From Citrobacter portucalensis (GTDB lineage: Bacteria > Pseudomonadota > Gammaproteobacteria > Enterobacterales > Enterobacteriaceae): DNA of 64,000 nt. The position numbers and the translations under genes are program-made. The DNA lies in contig NZ_MVFY01000005.1 in assembly GCF_002042885.1 (NCBI RefSeq), positions 1-64,000 on the forward strand, in the 5' to 3' direction. Shown piece after piece: positions 9,586-20,559 of the stretch (position 1 is the stretch's first letter; the number at the start of each line of letters is the position of its first letter). The notes under the pieces were generated by a model, which was not told the DNA's origin, searched no databases, and worked only from the letters and a program-made list of their open reading frames with translations.

Positions 9586-10956
9586 TTACTGATTCAGTAA
9601 CGCCAGAAGAGTGCGCGTTCGCGCTTCCATCAACGGAATATCTCCGCGCGATTCCACGTTCAGGCGCACCACCGGTTCGGTATTGGAAGAGCGTAAATTG
9701 AAGCGCCAGTCGACAAACGACATGCTGATACCGTCCGTTCTGTCCACCGACAGCGCCTCACGAGAAAAATGCTGCTCCACGCGCGCAATCGCTGCCGTCG
9801 GCTCTGCCAGCGTACTGTTTATTTCACCACTCGCCGGGTAGGCCACCATCCGGTCACGGACCAGTTCGCCCAGCGACTGTCCTTTCAGACACAGCAGTTC
9901 CGCCACCAGCAGCCACGGGATCATTCCGCTGTCGCAATAAGCAAAATCGCGGAAATAGTGGTGCGCGCTCATTTCGCCACCATAAATGGCATCTTCATGG
10001 CGCATCCGCTCTTTGATAAACGCGTGCCCGGTTTTAGACATCACCGGTTTACCGCCTGCCGCCGTCACCACATCCACGGTGTTCCAGGACAGGCGTGGGT
10101 CGTGGATAATTTTCGCCCCCGGATTCTTCTCCAGAAACGCTTCCGCCAGCAGGCCGACAATGTAGTAGCCCTCAATGAACTGACCTTTTTCATCGAACAG
10201 GAAGCAGCGGTCAAAATCACCGTCGAAGGCAATCCCCATATCCGCGCCGTGTTCAATCACCGCGTTACGCGTGTCTGCCCGACACTCCGGCAGCAGAGGG
10301 TTGGGAATACCGTTGGGGAAGTTGCCATCCGGCGTGTTGTGAATTTTGATGAACTCGACCGGCACGCCCAGCGCCTTGAAACGGACTTCAATGGCGTCAA
10401 CCACCGGACCTGCCGCGCCGTTACCGGAATTGAGCACCAGCTTCATCGGTTTCAGGTTGGCGGGATTGATGTAACCCAGCAGGTGATCAATGTAGGCATC
10501 GCGGGTAGTAATGCGCTGGTAGCGGCCACGTTTTGTCTCATCAACCGCCGGGAAGTCGTTGGCTTCCGCCAGACGCTGCACGTCGCGCAGACCGGTATCA
10601 CCGCTGATGGGCCGCGCCCCTTCCCGCACCAGCTTCATACCGTTGTAATCCATCGGATTATGGCTGGCGGTCACTTCAATACCGCCGTCAATGCCCAGGT
10701 GGAAAGTGGCGAAGTAAATCTCTTCGGTGCCCGACATGCCAATATCCAGCACATCCACGCCCGCATCCTGCAGTCCTTTCGCCAGCGCCAGCTTTAGCGT
10801 TTCGCTGGTCAGGCGCACGTCACCGCCGAGGACAATCGTTTTTGGCTTCAGGTACTCGCCGTAAGCGCGGCCAATGCGCCACGCGATATCTTCATTCAGC
10901 TCTTCGCCCAGCCTGCCGCGAATATCGTAGGCTTTGAAACAGGTTAATTTCGTCAT
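9586..10956 (-). CDS. cpsG: CpsG/ManB phosphomannomutase
   Basis: 456 residues, an alpha-D-phosphohexomutase that converts mannose-6-phosphate to mannose-1-phosphate for GDP-mannose synthesis. The phosphoserine loop [11 protein letters not shown] is present with active Ser98. The metal-binding loop GDFDRCF and the sugar-binding [10 protein letters not shown] follow in the usual order, then the C-terminal phosphate-binding RSSNTEP. It matches E. coli CpsG in length. It is cotranscribed with cpsB but separated from it by about 135 bases holding a REP pair. Confidence 0.96.
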   Translation of the reverse strand: MTKLTCFKAYDIRGRLGEELNEDIAWRIGRAYGEYLKPKTIVLGGDVRLTSETLKLALAKGLQDAGVDVLDIGMSGTEEIYFATFHLGIDGGIEVTASHNPMDYNGMKLVREGARPISGDTGLRDVQRLAEANDFPAVDETKRGRYQRITTRDAYIDHLLGYINPANLKPMKLVLNSGNGAAGPVVDAIEVRFKALGVPVEFIKIHNTPDGNFPNGIPNPLLPECRADTRNAVIEHGADMGIAFDGDFDRCFLFDEKGQFIEGYYIVGLLAEAFLEKNPGAKIIHDPRLSWNTVDVVTAAGGKPVMSKTGHAFIKERMRHEDAIYGGEMSAHHYFRDFAYCDSGMIPWLLVAELLCLKGQSLGELVRDRMVAYPASGEINSTLAEPTAAIARVEQHFSREALSVDRTDGISMSFVDWRFNLRSSNTEPVVRLNVESRGDIPLMEARTRTLLALLNQ

Positions 10957-11024
10957 GATTTACCCTTCTTCAGGCAACAGGAGGCCCTGACTCTTAATGA
11001 GCCTTTTAATGAGTGTTAAATGCA

Positions 11025-11094
11025 TTTCCCGGAGCGCTTCGCTTATCGGCCCTACGGTGTTGTAGGCTGGATAAGCGCAGCGCATCCGGCATCA
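11025..11094. repeat. REP/BIME pair between cpsB and cpsG
   Basis: One REP-like unit runs about 11060-11094 (contains TGTAGGCTGGATAAGCG and GCATCCGGCATCA), preceded by a second in inverse orientation (11029-11055, GCGCTTCGCTTATCGGCCC). On the minus strand the repeat begins with the cpsB stop codon itself (TGA followed by TGCCGGATGCG). Such elements can slow 3' exonucleases and create unequal expression within an operon. Confidence 0.8.
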
Positions 11095-12528
11095 GGTACG
11101 CCCGTATCTATCCGCAAACCGCACCACATCATCCTCATCGAGATAAGATCCGGAGCGCACTTCAATCAGATCGAGCGGGATTTTCCCCGGGTTCTCCAGA
11201 CAATGGGTCGCCCCCAGCGGAATATAGACAGACTCGTTTTCAGCGAGCAGTTTGATGTCGTCATTGATTGTCACCTTCGCGGTACCAGCCACCACAACCC
11301 AGTGTTCAGCCCGGTGATGATGCATCTGCACGGACAATCCCTCACCGGGTTTAACGGTAATTCGCTTCACCTGGTAACGGTCTCCGGCATCAATAGAGTC
11401 GTACTTACCCCATGGACGGTAAACTTCACGGTGAATATGGTGTTCATGTCGTCCGTCAGCTTTAATTTGCTCCACCACTTTTTTGACGTCCTGCACCGCG
11501 TTGCGATCGGCGATCAGCACCGCATCTTTGGTCTGCACCACCACCAGATCCTTCACCCCGACGGTCGTCACCAGGCCAGATTCGGCATACACGTAGCTGT
11601 TTTCCGTTTTATGGCTAATGACGTCACCATGATGCACATTACCTTCAGCGGTATGGGCGCTGATTTCCCACAGCGATGACCAGGAGCCAACATCGCTCCA
11701 GCCTGCGTTCATGGGCATCACCACCGCATCGGCCGTACGTTCCATTACCGCATAGTCCACAGACTCTTCCGGGCAGGCGAGAAACGCCTGTTCATCAACG
11801 CGGATAAAATCGAGATCGGGGTCAACCGTGCTCATGGCGTTTTCGCAGGCCTCAAGAATGTCGGGGCGATATTTTTTCAGTTCTTCCAGATAGCGCCCGG
11901 CCCGGAACAGAAACATGCCGCTGTTCCAGTAGTAGTCGCCGCTCGCCACGTAAGCCAGCGCGGTTTCCAGATTGGGCTTTTCAACAAACTGCGCCACCTC
12001 AAAAGCCACGGCGTCGGTATTGGTCGGCGAAACCTCGCCACGACGGATATAGCCATAGCCGGTCTCCGGCTGGTCCGGCACGATACCAAACGTCACCAGC
12101 TTACCCGCACTGGCATACGGCATTGCATTGCGAACCGCCTCGCGAAATGCTTCTTCGTCAGCAATCATGTGATCGGCCGCCAATACCAGCAGCAGCGGAT
12201 CTTCCCCCGGGCTTTGACGTTTTGCCGCCAGCGCGGCCAGCGCTATCGCCGGTGCCGTATTGCGCCCGGCGGGTTCGAGAATAATATTCTCAGTCAGCTT
12301 ATGCAGTTGTCGTAGCTGTTCCGCCACGATGAAACGGTGTTGTTCATTACAGATAACCACCGGGCTTTCGCACTCCACACCGTTCAGACGACAAATCGTT
12401 GTCTGCAGCATGGTGAGATCGCCTTTCAGGCACAGAAACTGCTTTGGATACAGCACGCGGGACAGTGGCCATAAACGGCTACCCGAGCCACCGGCCATCA
12501 CCACCGGAAAGAGTTTGTTTTGACTCAT
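11092..12528 (-). CDS. cpsB: CpsB/ManC mannose-1-phosphate guanylyltransferase
   Basis: 478 residues, makes GDP-mannose from GTP and mannose-1-phosphate. The N-terminal nucleotidyltransferase domain has [14 protein letters not shown] and [10 protein letters not shown]. The C-terminal cupin region (about 380-470) has the type II mannose-6-phosphate isomerase-like motif [10 protein letters not shown]. The second of two adjacent ATGs (12528) is chosen because it gives the E. coli length and better spacing from GGGG; the other start is 12531. It overlaps the wcaI stop by one base. The product feeds Gmd-Fcl for GDP-fucose. Confidence 0.96.
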   Translation of the reverse strand: MSQNKLFPVVMAGGSGSRLWPLSRVLYPKQFLCLKGDLTMLQTTICRLNGVECESPVVICNEQHRFIVAEQLRQLHKLTENIILEPAGRNTAPAIALAALAAKRQSPGEDPLLLVLAADHMIADEEAFREAVRNAMPYASAGKLVTFGIVPDQPETGYGYIRRGEVSPTNTDAVAFEVAQFVEKPNLETALAYVASGDYYWNSGMFLFRAGRYLEELKKYRPDILEACENAMSTVDPDLDFIRVDEQAFLACPEESVDYAVMERTADAVVMPMNAGWSDVGSWSSLWEISAHTAEGNVHHGDVISHKTENSYVYAESGLVTTVGVKDLVVVQTKDAVLIADRNAVQDVKKVVEQIKADGRHEHHIHREVYRPWGKYDSIDAGDRYQVKRITVKPGEGLSVQMHHHRAEHWVVVAGTAKVTINDDIKLLAENESVYIPLGATHCLENPGKIPLDLIEVRSGSYLDEDDVVRFADRYGRT

Positions 12529-13754
12529 CATGTACCCCGAATATCTGCAATAAATTGGCTCAGCACGTTTTCTTTATCCAACGTGCGTTCGGCATACTCA
12601 CGTGCCACCGTGTTAATCTTTGGCATGGTTAACGCCTGTTGAATCCCGCCAACCAGCGCATTCACTGATTCAGGCTCGACACACACCGCGATGCCTGGGT
12701 GAGCATCACACAGCTGACCCAACTCGGTCTCAGGTTCGGCGGTAATCACCGCGTTTCCACCAACGGCGAGGATATTGGTCAGTTTGGAGGGCAATACGGC
12801 ATCCGCCGCACCGCGCTTTTGTACCACCAGATGGCAGTCCGCCATCTTGAGCAGCGCAGGCAGCGCATCATAAGATTGCAGCGGAAAGAACATCACATTG
12901 TTCAGGCAGCGTTCGCCAGACATACTCTCCAGCCGCGCTTTACCCCCGCCCTGCCCGACAATCACAAACAGCCAGGGCTGTTCGCTCAACAGAGCCGCTG
13001 CGTCGATCACACTCTCCAGCCCTTGCTTTTCACCGATATTGCCTGAGTAGAGAATGATTTTTTTATCATCAGGCAAGCCCAGTTGCTGGCGCAACGCCAG
13101 AGCATCAGCATCGTTCACGTCACGAAAACGCGCTACTTCTGACCAGTTCGGAAAGAAAATGACCTTCTGTGCATCAACGCCCTTCTCCTGCGCTTTATTC
13201 ATCATTGAGCGAGAAATGGTCGAAATATGGTCCATATTCAACAGCCCACTGCGCTCAAAGGCGCTGGCCAGTTTTGCCACCGCGCCACGCTTGCCTTTGC
13301 CCGCCATGCCAAGCCCCAGCATGGCATCGACTTCGTAATCCTGAATATGCAGCAGCGTGCGCGCCCCGGACAGCTTCGCCAGCAGGCGCATGCCCGGCGT
13401 ACAAAACAGCGTCGGCACTACCCCAATGATGCGATCCGGCTTCCAGCGGCGCTGTGCCAGCAGCGGGAAGAAACTGCTCAGGGCGAAACTACCTAAATGC
13501 AGCAAGCGCTTGAGCGTAGAAGGCTGCTCAGGCACATACAGCGGACAACGCCAGACGATGGCATCTCCTTCTTCACGACGATAGCGCCAGGATGAATAGC
13601 GACCGTTGACCTTCCACTGCGGATAATAAGGCGGCGCGGTGATCACCCGTACGTCATGCCCCTGTTGCGCCATCCACTCCACCATTTCACCGGTGTATTT
13701 ACCGATACCGGTCAACTCCGGCGAATAGTTGATGCCATACACAAGGATCTTCAT
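12528..13754 (-). CDS. wcaI: WcaI, colanic acid glycosyltransferase
   Basis: 408 residues, a GT4 enzyme with N-terminal [18 protein letters not shown], the hinge [18 protein letters not shown], and the C-terminal [21 protein letters not shown] in place of the usual E-x7-E helix. The family contains the E. coli transferase proposed to add the first fucose to the glucose primer. It overlaps gmm by 4 bases upstream (13751-13754) and cpsB by one base downstream, so it is tightly coupled. Confidence 0.94.
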   Translation of the reverse strand: MKILVYGINYSPELTGIGKYTGEMVEWMAQQGHDVRVITAPPYYPQWKVNGRYSSWRYRREEGDAIVWRCPLYVPEQPSTLKRLLHLGSFALSSFFPLLAQRRWKPDRIIGVVPTLFCTPGMRLLAKLSGARTLLHIQDYEVDAMLGLGMAGKGKRGAVAKLASAFERSGLLNMDHISTISRSMMNKAQEKGVDAQKVIFFPNWSEVARFRDVNDADALALRQQLGLPDDKKIILYSGNIGEKQGLESVIDAAALLSEQPWLFVIVGQGGGKARLESMSGERCLNNVMFFPLQSYDALPALLKMADCHLVVQKRGAADAVLPSKLTNILAVGGNAVITAEPETELGQLCDAHPGIAVCVEPESVNALVGGIQQALTMPKINTVAREYAERTLDKENVLSQFIADIRGT

Positions 13755-14230
13755 AGCCCGGGTACTCCGGCCTGACTCTTCTCACAGAAGTAAGCCCGGC
13801 TGTTGTCGTGCACGTGGTCACTGGTCAGAATCTCTTCAATTGCCAGCCAGCGGTACGCGTCATGTTGAACGTCAGGCAGTTGCAGGTCGTTTTCCGACAC
13901 CCGCAGACGAAATCCCAGCACGATGTAATGCGTTGAGAAATCTTCCCCGGAAAAGTTGTCGTCATAGAAGTGCTGCCAGACCCCGTAAAACTTTGCAGCG
14001 GACAGCGGTAAACGTAACCCCAGCTCAGCGTCAGTAAGCCGCTCAAAGGCCGCGCGCAGCGGTTCATCTTTTTGCACCCGACCGCCGGGCACGAACCAGT
14101 ACCCCTGCGCCGGACGATTGAGGCGCTTGCCAAGCAGAAATTCGCCGTGGGCGTTTTCCACGATCAAATCGATGGAAATCAGCGGAGTTGAACGTACAAC
14201 GGTGGCAAAATCCTCATGACGTAAAAACAT
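13751..14230 (-). CDS. gmm: Gmm (WcaH), GDP-mannose mannosyl hydrolase
   Basis: 159 residues, a Nudix-family enzyme that hydrolyses GDP-mannose or GDP-glucose to GDP and the sugar, probably balancing the GDP-mannose pool. The variant Nudix box (about residues 50-72) reads [23 protein letters not shown] and lacks the usual REUXEE glutamates, as known for this subfamily, which cleaves at carbon by a different mechanism. It follows fcl by 2 bases and overlaps wcaI. Confidence 0.95.
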   Translation of the reverse strand: MFLRHEDFATVVRSTPLISIDLIVENAHGEFLLGKRLNRPAQGYWFVPGGRVQKDEPLRAAFERLTDAELGLRLPLSAAKFYGVWQHFYDDNFSGEDFSTHYIVLGFRLRVSENDLQLPDVQHDAYRWLAIEEILTSDHVHDNSRAYFCEKSQAGVPGL

Positions 14231-14232
14231 GC

Positions 14233-15198
14233 TTACCCCCGGTAACGCTGCTGGTTTTCAAGGAACCACTGATATGTACTGGCAAGCCCCGCTTCCAGAG
14301 ATATCTCGTGATACCAGCCCAACTGATGCAGACGCGTAACATCGAGCAATTTGCGCGGCGTGCCGTCCGGTTTGCTGGCGTCAAACACCACGCGCCCCTT
14401 GTAACCCACTGCCTGCGCGATAGTCTGGGCCAGTTCACGGATGGTGCAGTCCACACCGGTGCCCACGTTGATATGCGACAGCATTGGTTGGGTATATTCC
14501 TGCAACACTTCCTGAGCCAGCTCCATCACGTGGATACTGGCCGCCGCCATATCGTCGACATGCAGAAATTCACGCATTGGCGTCCCGCTTCCCCACACCA
14601 CCACATCCGGCGTATTTTGCTCGCGAGCTTCATGAAAGCGGCGCAGCAGCGCCGGGATCACATGCGAATTACTCGGATGAAAGTTGTCATGCGGTCCGTA
14701 CAGATTGGTCGGCATCACCGAGCGATAATCACGGCCATACTGTCGGTTATACGATTCGCACAGCTTGATACCGGCAATTTTGGCAATCGCATACGGCTCA
14801 TTGGTCGGTTCAAGTGCCCCCTGCAAGAGTTCACTTTCGGCGATTGGCTGGGTAGCTTGCTTGGGATAAATACAGGATGACCCGAGGAACAACAGTTTAT
14901 TCACGTTATGCAGATGCGCTGCATGAATAATGTTGCTCTCAATCATCATATTTTCATAAATAAAATCAGCAGGATAAGTATTGTTTGCCACAATCCCTCC
15001 CACTTTTGCCGCCGCCAGATAAACCTGGTCAATACGTTCAGCGGCAAAGAACGCCTGCACCGCACCGGCGTCCAGCAGATTAAGCTGGTCGCGAGTACGC
15101 AGCACCAGTTCTACGTTATCTCGCTGCGCCAGTTGTCTGACGATGGCGGCCCCCACCATCCCGCGATGGCCCGCCACAAAAATACGTTGTGTCTTCAT
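14233..15198 (-). CDS. fcl: Fcl, GDP-L-fucose synthase
   Basis: 321 residues, an NADPH-dependent short-chain (extended) epimerase-reductase that converts GDP-4-keto-6-deoxymannose to GDP-L-fucose. The Rossmann motif is [11 protein letters not shown] (10-20). The catalytic triad is visible as Ser107, Tyr136 and Lys140 (YAIAK). It lies 2 bases after gmd, which makes its substrate. Confidence 0.97.
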   Translation of the reverse strand: MKTQRIFVAGHRGMVGAAIVRQLAQRDNVELVLRTRDQLNLLDAGAVQAFFAAERIDQVYLAAAKVGGIVANNTYPADFIYENMMIESNIIHAAHLHNVNKLLFLGSSCIYPKQATQPIAESELLQGALEPTNEPYAIAKIAGIKLCESYNRQYGRDYRSVMPTNLYGPHDNFHPSNSHVIPALLRRFHEAREQNTPDVVVWGSGTPMREFLHVDDMAAASIHVMELAQEVLQEYTQPMLSHINVGTGVDCTIRELAQTIAQAVGYKGRVVFDASKPDGTPRKLLDVTRLHQLGWYHEISLEAGLASTYQWFLENQQRYRG

Positions 15199-15200
15199 CC

Positions 15201-16322
15201 TCAGTACTCCAGCGCGATGGCGACCTCGTAACCGTGCGACTTGAGCAGGGAATGTTTCTTCGCCGCATCAAGATCGTTGGCAACCATTTCCGAGATCATC
15301 TGGCGCAGTGTGATTTCCGGTTTCCAGCCCAGTTTTTCATGTGCTTTGGCCGGATCGCCCAGCAGCGTTTCCACCTCAGCCGGACGGAAGTAGCGCGGAT
15401 CGACGGCGATTATCACATCCCCAGGTTTCACACCCGGCGCATCGTGTCCGGTCACAGAAACCACAATGCCTTTTTCATTCACGCCCTCACCTTCAAAACG
15501 CAGTTTGATACCCAGTTGCGCCGCCGCCATTTCTACAAACTGGCGCACGGAATACTGCACGCCGGTGGCAATCACGAAATCTTCCGGCTTATCCTGCTGC
15601 AGCATCATCCACTGCATCCTGACGTAATCTTTGGCATGCCCCCAGTCGCGCAGTGAATCCATGTTGCCCAGGTACAGGCAAGACTCCAGCCCCTGAGCGA
15701 TGTTGGCGATCGCCCGGGTAATTTTGCGAGTGACAAAGGTTTCGCCGCGGCGCGGAGATTCGTGGTTGAACAGAATGCCGTTACAGGCATACATCCCGTA
15801 AGACTCGCGGTAGTTGACGGTGATCCAGTAGGCGTACAGCTTGGCAACGGCATACGGTGAACGCGGATAGAACGGCGTGCTCTCTTTCTGTGGGATTTCC
15901 TGTACCAGACCGTACAGCTCAGAGGTGGACGCCTGATAAAAACGGGTCTTTTTCTCCAGACCAAGGAAGCGGATCGCCTCCAGCAAACGCAAGGTGCCGA
16001 TCGCATCAACGTCTGCGGTGTATTCCGGTGAGTCAAACGACACCGCGACGTGACTCATGGCGCCCAGGTTATAGACCTCATCCGGTTGGACCTCTTTTAA
16101 AATACGGGTCAGGTTGGATGAATCCGTCAAATCACCATAGTGCAGATGGAATTTGGGATTGCCTGAATGCGGATCCTGATAGATGTGGTCCACACGTTCG
16201 GTGTTGAATGATGAAGCGCGACGCTTAATACCGTGTACTTCGTACCCTTTTTCCAGCAGGAGTTCTGCCAGGTAAGAACCATCCTGCCCGGTTACGCCAG
16301 TAATGAGAGCGACTTTTGACAT
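15201..16322 (-). CDS. gmd: Gmd, GDP-mannose 4,6-dehydratase
   Basis: 373 residues, the same length as E. coli Gmd. It has the NAD(P) motif [12 protein letters not shown] (9-20) and the catalytic residues Thr133, Glu135, Tyr157 and Lys161 (YAVAK). It makes GDP-4-keto-6-deoxymannose, the first committed step to GDP-fucose. Together with cpsG, cpsB and fcl it completes the pathway inside the operon. Confidence 0.97.
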   Translation of the reverse strand: MSKVALITGVTGQDGSYLAELLLEKGYEVHGIKRRASSFNTERVDHIYQDPHSGNPKFHLHYGDLTDSSNLTRILKEVQPDEVYNLGAMSHVAVSFDSPEYTADVDAIGTLRLLEAIRFLGLEKKTRFYQASTSELYGLVQEIPQKESTPFYPRSPYAVAKLYAYWITVNYRESYGMYACNGILFNHESPRRGETFVTRKITRAIANIAQGLESCLYLGNMDSLRDWGHAKDYVRMQWMMLQQDKPEDFVIATGVQYSVRQFVEMAAAQLGIKLRFEGEGVNEKGIVVSVTGHDAPGVKPGDVIIAVDPRYFRPAEVETLLGDPAKAHEKLGWKPEITLRQMISEMVANDLDAAKKHSLLKSHGYEVAIALEY

Positions 16323-16346
16323 GTTATAACCTCTTCAGTGATCCCC

Positions 16347-16901
16347 TCAGGGAGTAACTTTCTCGACGCGTTCGCGCGTGACTACTGCGGGATTTCCCCG
16401 ACAAATGACATTTGCTGGCAGCGATTTAAATACGCTGCTTCGTGCTCCAACGACGGTGCCATCGCCAATCGTCACGCCAGGCGCGACAAAGACATCTGTC
16501 GCCAGCCAGCATTTAGCGCCAACCACAATCGGCGTGGCGTTAATATCAAAATGTTGACTGGCATAATCATGACTCCCGGTGCATAAATAACTTTTTTGCG
16601 AAATAACTGCATGGGCGCCAATCGTAATATCACCTAACGTATATAAAACCGCGTCGTCACCCACCCAGGCATAATCTCCCAGGGTTAATTTCCACGGATA
16701 AGTAATTTTTACTGAAGGCCGAATGACTACGTTTTTTCCTATTTTTGCACCAAACATTCGTAATAAAAATGCACGCCAGCGATACATGACCTGCGGTGAC
16801 CAGCGAAATAATGTTGCTTGCACCGCCCACCATAATTGCACTTTAATAGCACCACCGCCGCGAAAACCTCCAGGCACTTTAAATCCGCTTAAGTCCTGCA
16901 T
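16347..16901 (-). CDS. wcaF: WcaF, colanic acid O-acetyltransferase
   Basis: 184 residues, a left-handed beta-helix acetyltransferase with imperfect hexapeptide repeats (IGKNVVIRPSVKI, TIGDGTVVGARSSVF). The lacA/nodL-like motif GSHDYASQHF contains a candidate catalytic His. It uses acetyl-CoA to acetylate a sugar of the repeat unit (fucose in E. coli). It precedes gmd by 24 bases. A hydrophobic stretch near the N-terminus may hold it at the membrane. Confidence 0.94.
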   Translation of the reverse strand: MQDLSGFKVPGGFRGGGAIKVQLWWAVQATLFRWSPQVMYRWRAFLLRMFGAKIGKNVVIRPSVKITYPWKLTLGDYAWVGDDAVLYTLGDITIGAHAVISQKSYLCTGSHDYASQHFDINATPIVVGAKCWLATDVFVAPGVTIGDGTVVGARSSVFKSLPANVICRGNPAVVTRERVEKVTP

Positions 16902-16910
16902 AATATGCCC

Positions 16911-17657
16911 TTACGTTTTCCCATATAAGTTTTTTGTTTTAGCGGTTGTGCGCAGACGTAAATATTCTGACAAACCGGTCCAAAAACCTGGCATGTGTAA
17001 TATCTGGCGCTGTACTTTTTTGGCATCCCGACACAATTCCAGATTATTCGTCGTTGACACTCCTCCCATAGAAAACTCCGATACCAATCCGCTCAACTTT
17101 TTAAAAGCGTAACCGGACTTGTATAATTGGGCTGCCAACGCGTAATCAGACGATATTTTATATTGCAAATCATAATGCCAGACATTCAGTCCTGAGAGCG
17201 GAAAGAATATCGCCTGATGACTGGCGGGCAGGCTGTGATAAATATACCAACCCGGTTTTGCCCGGCGCTTAATTTTGTTGCCATTGCCGAAATCCAGCAA
17301 CGCATCGCCAATGACCATGGTTTGGTCGCTCTGCATTTTTAGCTGGCGGATAAAATGTGCCGCGTCCGCATGCAAAATATCCCCGGAGTTGAGGAACAGC
17401 GCGAACCGTCCGCGCGCCATCGCGATGCCTTTGTTCATCGCATCATAGATGCCGTTATCCGGCTCGCTGACAAACCGTAACCGGTGTTCCCCACTAAGCC
17501 CTTCAAGAAACGCCGACGTACCATCCGAGGAGCCGCCATCAACAACAATCCACTCAAAACTGATATCACCCGCTTGCGCCAGATGTGCCAGCGATGCGTG
17601 AGTTTTGACGATCCCTTCCAGATTGCGAAAGGCGACGGTAATGATACTGAGCAGCAT
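16911..17657 (-). CDS. wcaE: WcaE, colanic acid family 2 glycosyltransferase
   Basis: 248 residues, GT2 (GT-A fold). It has the N-terminal [13 protein letters not shown], the nucleotide-binding VDGGSSDGT and NSGDIL as a DxD-like element; [15 protein letters not shown] is also typical of the family. I start at the ATG at 17657 rather than 16 codons upstream, because the extra residues would run into wcaD and homologues begin MLLSIIT. The spacing to the wcaD stop is 5 bases. The sugar transferred is not evident from the sequence. Confidence 0.95.
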   Translation of the reverse strand: MLLSIITVAFRNLEGIVKTHASLAHLAQAGDISFEWIVVDGGSSDGTSAFLEGLSGEHRLRFVSEPDNGIYDAMNKGIAMARGRFALFLNSGDILHADAAHFIRQLKMQSDQTMVIGDALLDFGNGNKIKRRAKPGWYIYHSLPASHQAIFFPLSGLNVWHYDLQYKISSDYALAAQLYKSGYAFKKLSGLVSEFSMGGVSTTNNLELCRDAKKVQRQILHMPGFWTGLSEYLRLRTTAKTKNLYGKT

Positions 17658-17662
17658 GTGAG

Positions 17663-18880
17663 TTACCTCGCGATATTCAGCGCCTTGCGCAATATAAACG
17701 GACACACAATTAAAAATGCGTATTCCGGACTAAATACTGAACCTGTAAAAAACAGTGACAACGGTGTAAAAAGATAAAGCTGCACCCGATAATTCTGATT
17801 ATCGCCAAACGCATTGATCATCATTTTCATGACCTTCCCCATGTACCACAGGGCTAATATCACCGCGAACCATGAAAAATAAATAATCAGCAGATACAAA
17901 CCATTGTCTATTGTTTTACCGACATCTGCACCGTTAAAAATTCCGAATGACGCAACGTATTCATAAAGTGAGCCAAATCTCACTACGCCATCAACGTTCA
18001 GTAACGAATAACCGACCATCACTAATGGCCCTACGATACGATAATACGATGACGAACCTTCAGTCCCTAAATCACCAAGCCGCGTTGCGATGTACGGAAA
18101 AGCAAATATCACCCCAACTAAAAACACGCTTAATGAGATTATCGCCAGCGGTAGCTTCTTTTTTATCGCATCCTTATTCAGGTACTGGAACGCCCACTCC
18201 AGGAGATAAAACAAAATAAACGTCATTACTCCTGAAAACGATCCTGATAATATTATCCCTGCCAGAATCATAGCATCGGACTTAGGTGTTTTGATACCAA
18301 ACTGTTTGATACTGAGCCAAATTGAGATTAACGCCAGAGCGAAGAATGCCGGTTCGAAATAGAGCGCAGTGGTACGTTTCCCACCAAACTTAATAAAGTT
18401 CAGAACATAGCTGTTACTGTAAATAAGATATTTCGAAATAACTTCCATTAAACTGCTGCCGCCGCTGAGAATTATCTGTGTCATTTCAACCGCAGCTAAC
18501 CCCACCACCAGCCCCACCACCAGCCAGAAAAAACGCAAAATCTTAATGTAGTTATGCGGTGAAATGGTTTTGAAGCGAATACTCCACACCATGCCAATAA
18601 TCACCACGGTATAAACAAACAGCATCGCTGACGTTACGTACTTGCTTGCATCCAGTGATTGGCCGAACAGGTAGTTAAACGCCGTCAGCCCGCCCCCTAC
18701 GCCCAGCGCAATCATTAATTTTTTGATATTGATGCGCTCGACAAACAGCAACAGCAGAACGGGTAAGAAGGTGACGATAGTTATCGGGAAGCTCTCGCCA
18801 AGCTGGGCGAGTTTGACGTTAACCAGCAGATAAAGCAGCGGTAGCACCAGATAGCTACAGATTCTGATAGAACGAGACAT
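17663..18880 (-). CDS. wcaD: WcaD, colanic acid polymerase
   Basis: 405 residues, with about 10-12 predicted membrane helices and large hydrophilic loops, the Wzy-type architecture. It joins flipped repeat units on undecaprenol in the periplasm. The start ATG at 18880 has GGAGG just upstream (on the minus strand, GGAGGAATATG) and matches the E. coli N-terminus SIRICSYL; the longer frame is an artefact inside wcaC. It overlaps the end of wcaC by 26 bases. Confidence 0.94.
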   Translation of the reverse strand: MSRSIRICSYLVLPLLYLLVNVKLAQLGESFPITIVTFLPVLLLLFVERINIKKLMIALGVGGGLTAFNYLFGQSLDASKYVTSAMLFVYTVVIIGMVWSIRFKTISPHNYIKILRFFWLVVGLVVGLAAVEMTQIILSGGSSLMEVISKYLIYSNSYVLNFIKFGGKRTTALYFEPAFFALALISIWLSIKQFGIKTPKSDAMILAGIILSGSFSGVMTFILFYLLEWAFQYLNKDAIKKKLPLAIISLSVFLVGVIFAFPYIATRLGDLGTEGSSSYYRIVGPLVMVGYSLLNVDGVVRFGSLYEYVASFGIFNGADVGKTIDNGLYLLIIYFSWFAVILALWYMGKVMKMMINAFGDNQNYRVQLYLFTPLSLFFTGSVFSPEYAFLIVCPFILRKALNIAR

Positions 18881-20072
18881 ATTCCTCCAGCATCTGTTGC
18901 CCACTGTATGCCACCCGACTGCGCTGACTGAACGCGGTAAGGGACGTGTCAAATACCGCCTGCGCAATGTCTGATTTTTTCAGCTGCACCAGCTGCAATA
19001 CGTCCGCTTCGCTGAACGTTTTGCCGCCTGATTTAGCCAGCACTTCCTGCGCGGCATCGCTGTGCGTGGCAATTACCGGTACGCCGATGGAAAGCGCTTC
19101 GCACAGAATCAGCGGGTAGTTATCGACACGGGAGCTGAACACCAGTCCATCCATCCGATTAAGCGCACTCATCAACGCGCGCTTATCGCTCTCAAAACCG
19201 TGGTTGATGACGTTATCTCCCGCAAATGGCGAAAATTTGCCGAAGGTATGCAGCTCAATTTTGTCCTCAAGCGCGGTAATCGCTCGCACTAGTTGTTGAC
19301 TGGTTTTGCCGTCATAGCGCAGGTCATGAGCCACCACGGCAATTTTCGGCCGACCGCTCTCCGCAGGCATCGCGGGTAGTTCGGCAAGAATGGCTTCAGT
19401 TGCCACATCAATGCCATTATTGATAATGCGGCAGCGTCCCACGCCATACAGGCTGTTGAATGCGTCGGCCACATGTTGACTGGGCGAGATAAACTGGCAG
19501 CCCAGCGCCAGCATGGCACGGAACATCTGCCGCTTACCGGGCAACTGCTGATGGGCTTTATCGACTTTTACCGGCGGATAGTTGCTGAGCGTTGGGCATT
19601 TCTGGCAGCCCGTTTTCCAGCCTTCGCAGCCATCGGTAAAGGCACAGCGCCCGGTCACGCTCCAGTGATCGTGCAGGGTCCAGACGAAGGTGATATCCGG
19701 TTTATGCGCCTTCACTTTTTGGCAAAAGGTCACCACCTCTTCCAGGTTCAACCAGTAGCTGTGCAACACATGAAAATGCAGTACCAGCGGGCCGCAGGTG
19801 CGGGTAACCGTGCGATATAGCTTGTCGAGATTGCCGAACATGTCGCGATTTGCAAAACGAAACAGCGCAATGTTAGCCGCCGACGTCAGGCGCGGCGTAT
19901 ATTTGATAACCTGTGGGTATTTCGCATGACTGGCGCTTTTTTTACCGCCTTTGCCATAGCCATAGACAAACCGTGACGACAGCCCTTTTTCCAGCGCGCG
20001 AAGATGCAAATCTAACGCCACACCTGCCGCCCCACCTTCTGCGAGTCGCACATTAAACTGTAATATCTTCAT
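18855..20072 (-). CDS. wcaC: WcaC, colanic acid glycosyltransferase
   Basis: 405 residues, a GT-B family 4-like transferase. Residues 1-30 (MKILQFNVRLAEGGAAGVAL) resemble the acceptor domain. WTLHDHWSVTGRCAF followed by GCEGWKTGCQKCP is a cysteine-containing segment characteristic of this subfamily. The C-terminal VFSSRVDNYPLILCEALSIGVPVIATHSD carries a D-x7-E variant of the E-x7-E motif. It starts within an ATGA overlap with wcaB and ends 26 bases inside wcaD. Confidence 0.95.
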   Translation of the reverse strand: MKILQFNVRLAEGGAAGVALDLHLRALEKGLSSRFVYGYGKGGKKSASHAKYPQVIKYTPRLTSAANIALFRFANRDMFGNLDKLYRTVTRTCGPLVLHFHVLHSYWLNLEEVVTFCQKVKAHKPDITFVWTLHDHWSVTGRCAFTDGCEGWKTGCQKCPTLSNYPPVKVDKAHQQLPGKRQMFRAMLALGCQFISPSQHVADAFNSLYGVGRCRIINNGIDVATEAILAELPAMPAESGRPKIAVVAHDLRYDGKTSQQLVRAITALEDKIELHTFGKFSPFAGDNVINHGFESDKRALMSALNRMDGLVFSSRVDNYPLILCEALSIGVPVIATHSDAAQEVLAKSGGKTFSEADVLQLVQLKKSDIAQAVFDTSLTAFSQRSRVAYSGQQMLEEYVSFYQNL

Positions 20073-20557
20073 TTTATTACCTTCACCCGTGCCTTCTCGC
20101 CCACGACCAGCGTATTGTCCGGAACGCTATCCACCACGACGCTCCCGGCGCCAATCGTCACGTTATCGCCAATAGCAACGTCGCCGAGCAGAGTGACATT
20201 GGCCCCCAACTCAACGCCGTTACCGATGACCGGACAGGATGGATCGTTGGCACCAAGATTGCCGATAGTGACGCCGTGGCGTAGGGTAAAATCATCCCCC
20301 GCCACCACGTGTTTGTTGATAACCACCCCATAACCATGATGGATGGTGAAACGACGACCGATTGATGCAGCAGCCTGAATTTCATAGCCAAACAGGCATT
20401 CGGTGATAAGGCGATACATCACCAGCACCGGGGCAGCCCACAGGTTGTTTATGATATTTTTTTTACGCCAGACGGAGCAAAAATGGGCAATCCGATAGGC
20501 CGCCACCATGCAGCAGGGGCGCAGACTCCAGCCGTTCGCGCGTAAATCTTCCAGCAT
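20069..20557 (-). CDS. wcaB: WcaB, colanic acid O-acetyltransferase
   Basis: 162 residues, similar to serine acetyltransferase (CysE type) with C-terminal hexapeptide repeats: IGRRFTIHHGYGVVINKH, FTLRHGVTIGNLG and VELGANVTLLGDVAIGDNVTIG. The His in HHGYG and HGVTIG are the expected active-site positions. It probably acetylates galactose or fucose in the repeat unit. It lies 2 bases after wcaA and overlaps wcaC by 4 bases. Confidence 0.94.
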   Translation of the reverse strand: MLEDLRANGWSLRPCCMVAAYRIAHFCSVWRKKNIINNLWAAPVLVMYRLITECLFGYEIQAAASIGRRFTIHHGYGVVINKHVVAGDDFTLRHGVTIGNLGANDPSCPVIGNGVELGANVTLLGDVAIGDNVTIGAGSVVVDSVPDNTLVVGEKARVKVIK

Positions 20558-20559
20558 AA

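Noticed and set aside
9769-10797. 342-codon plus-strand frame over cpsG
   Set aside because: Antisense shadow of cpsG with the same biased composition.
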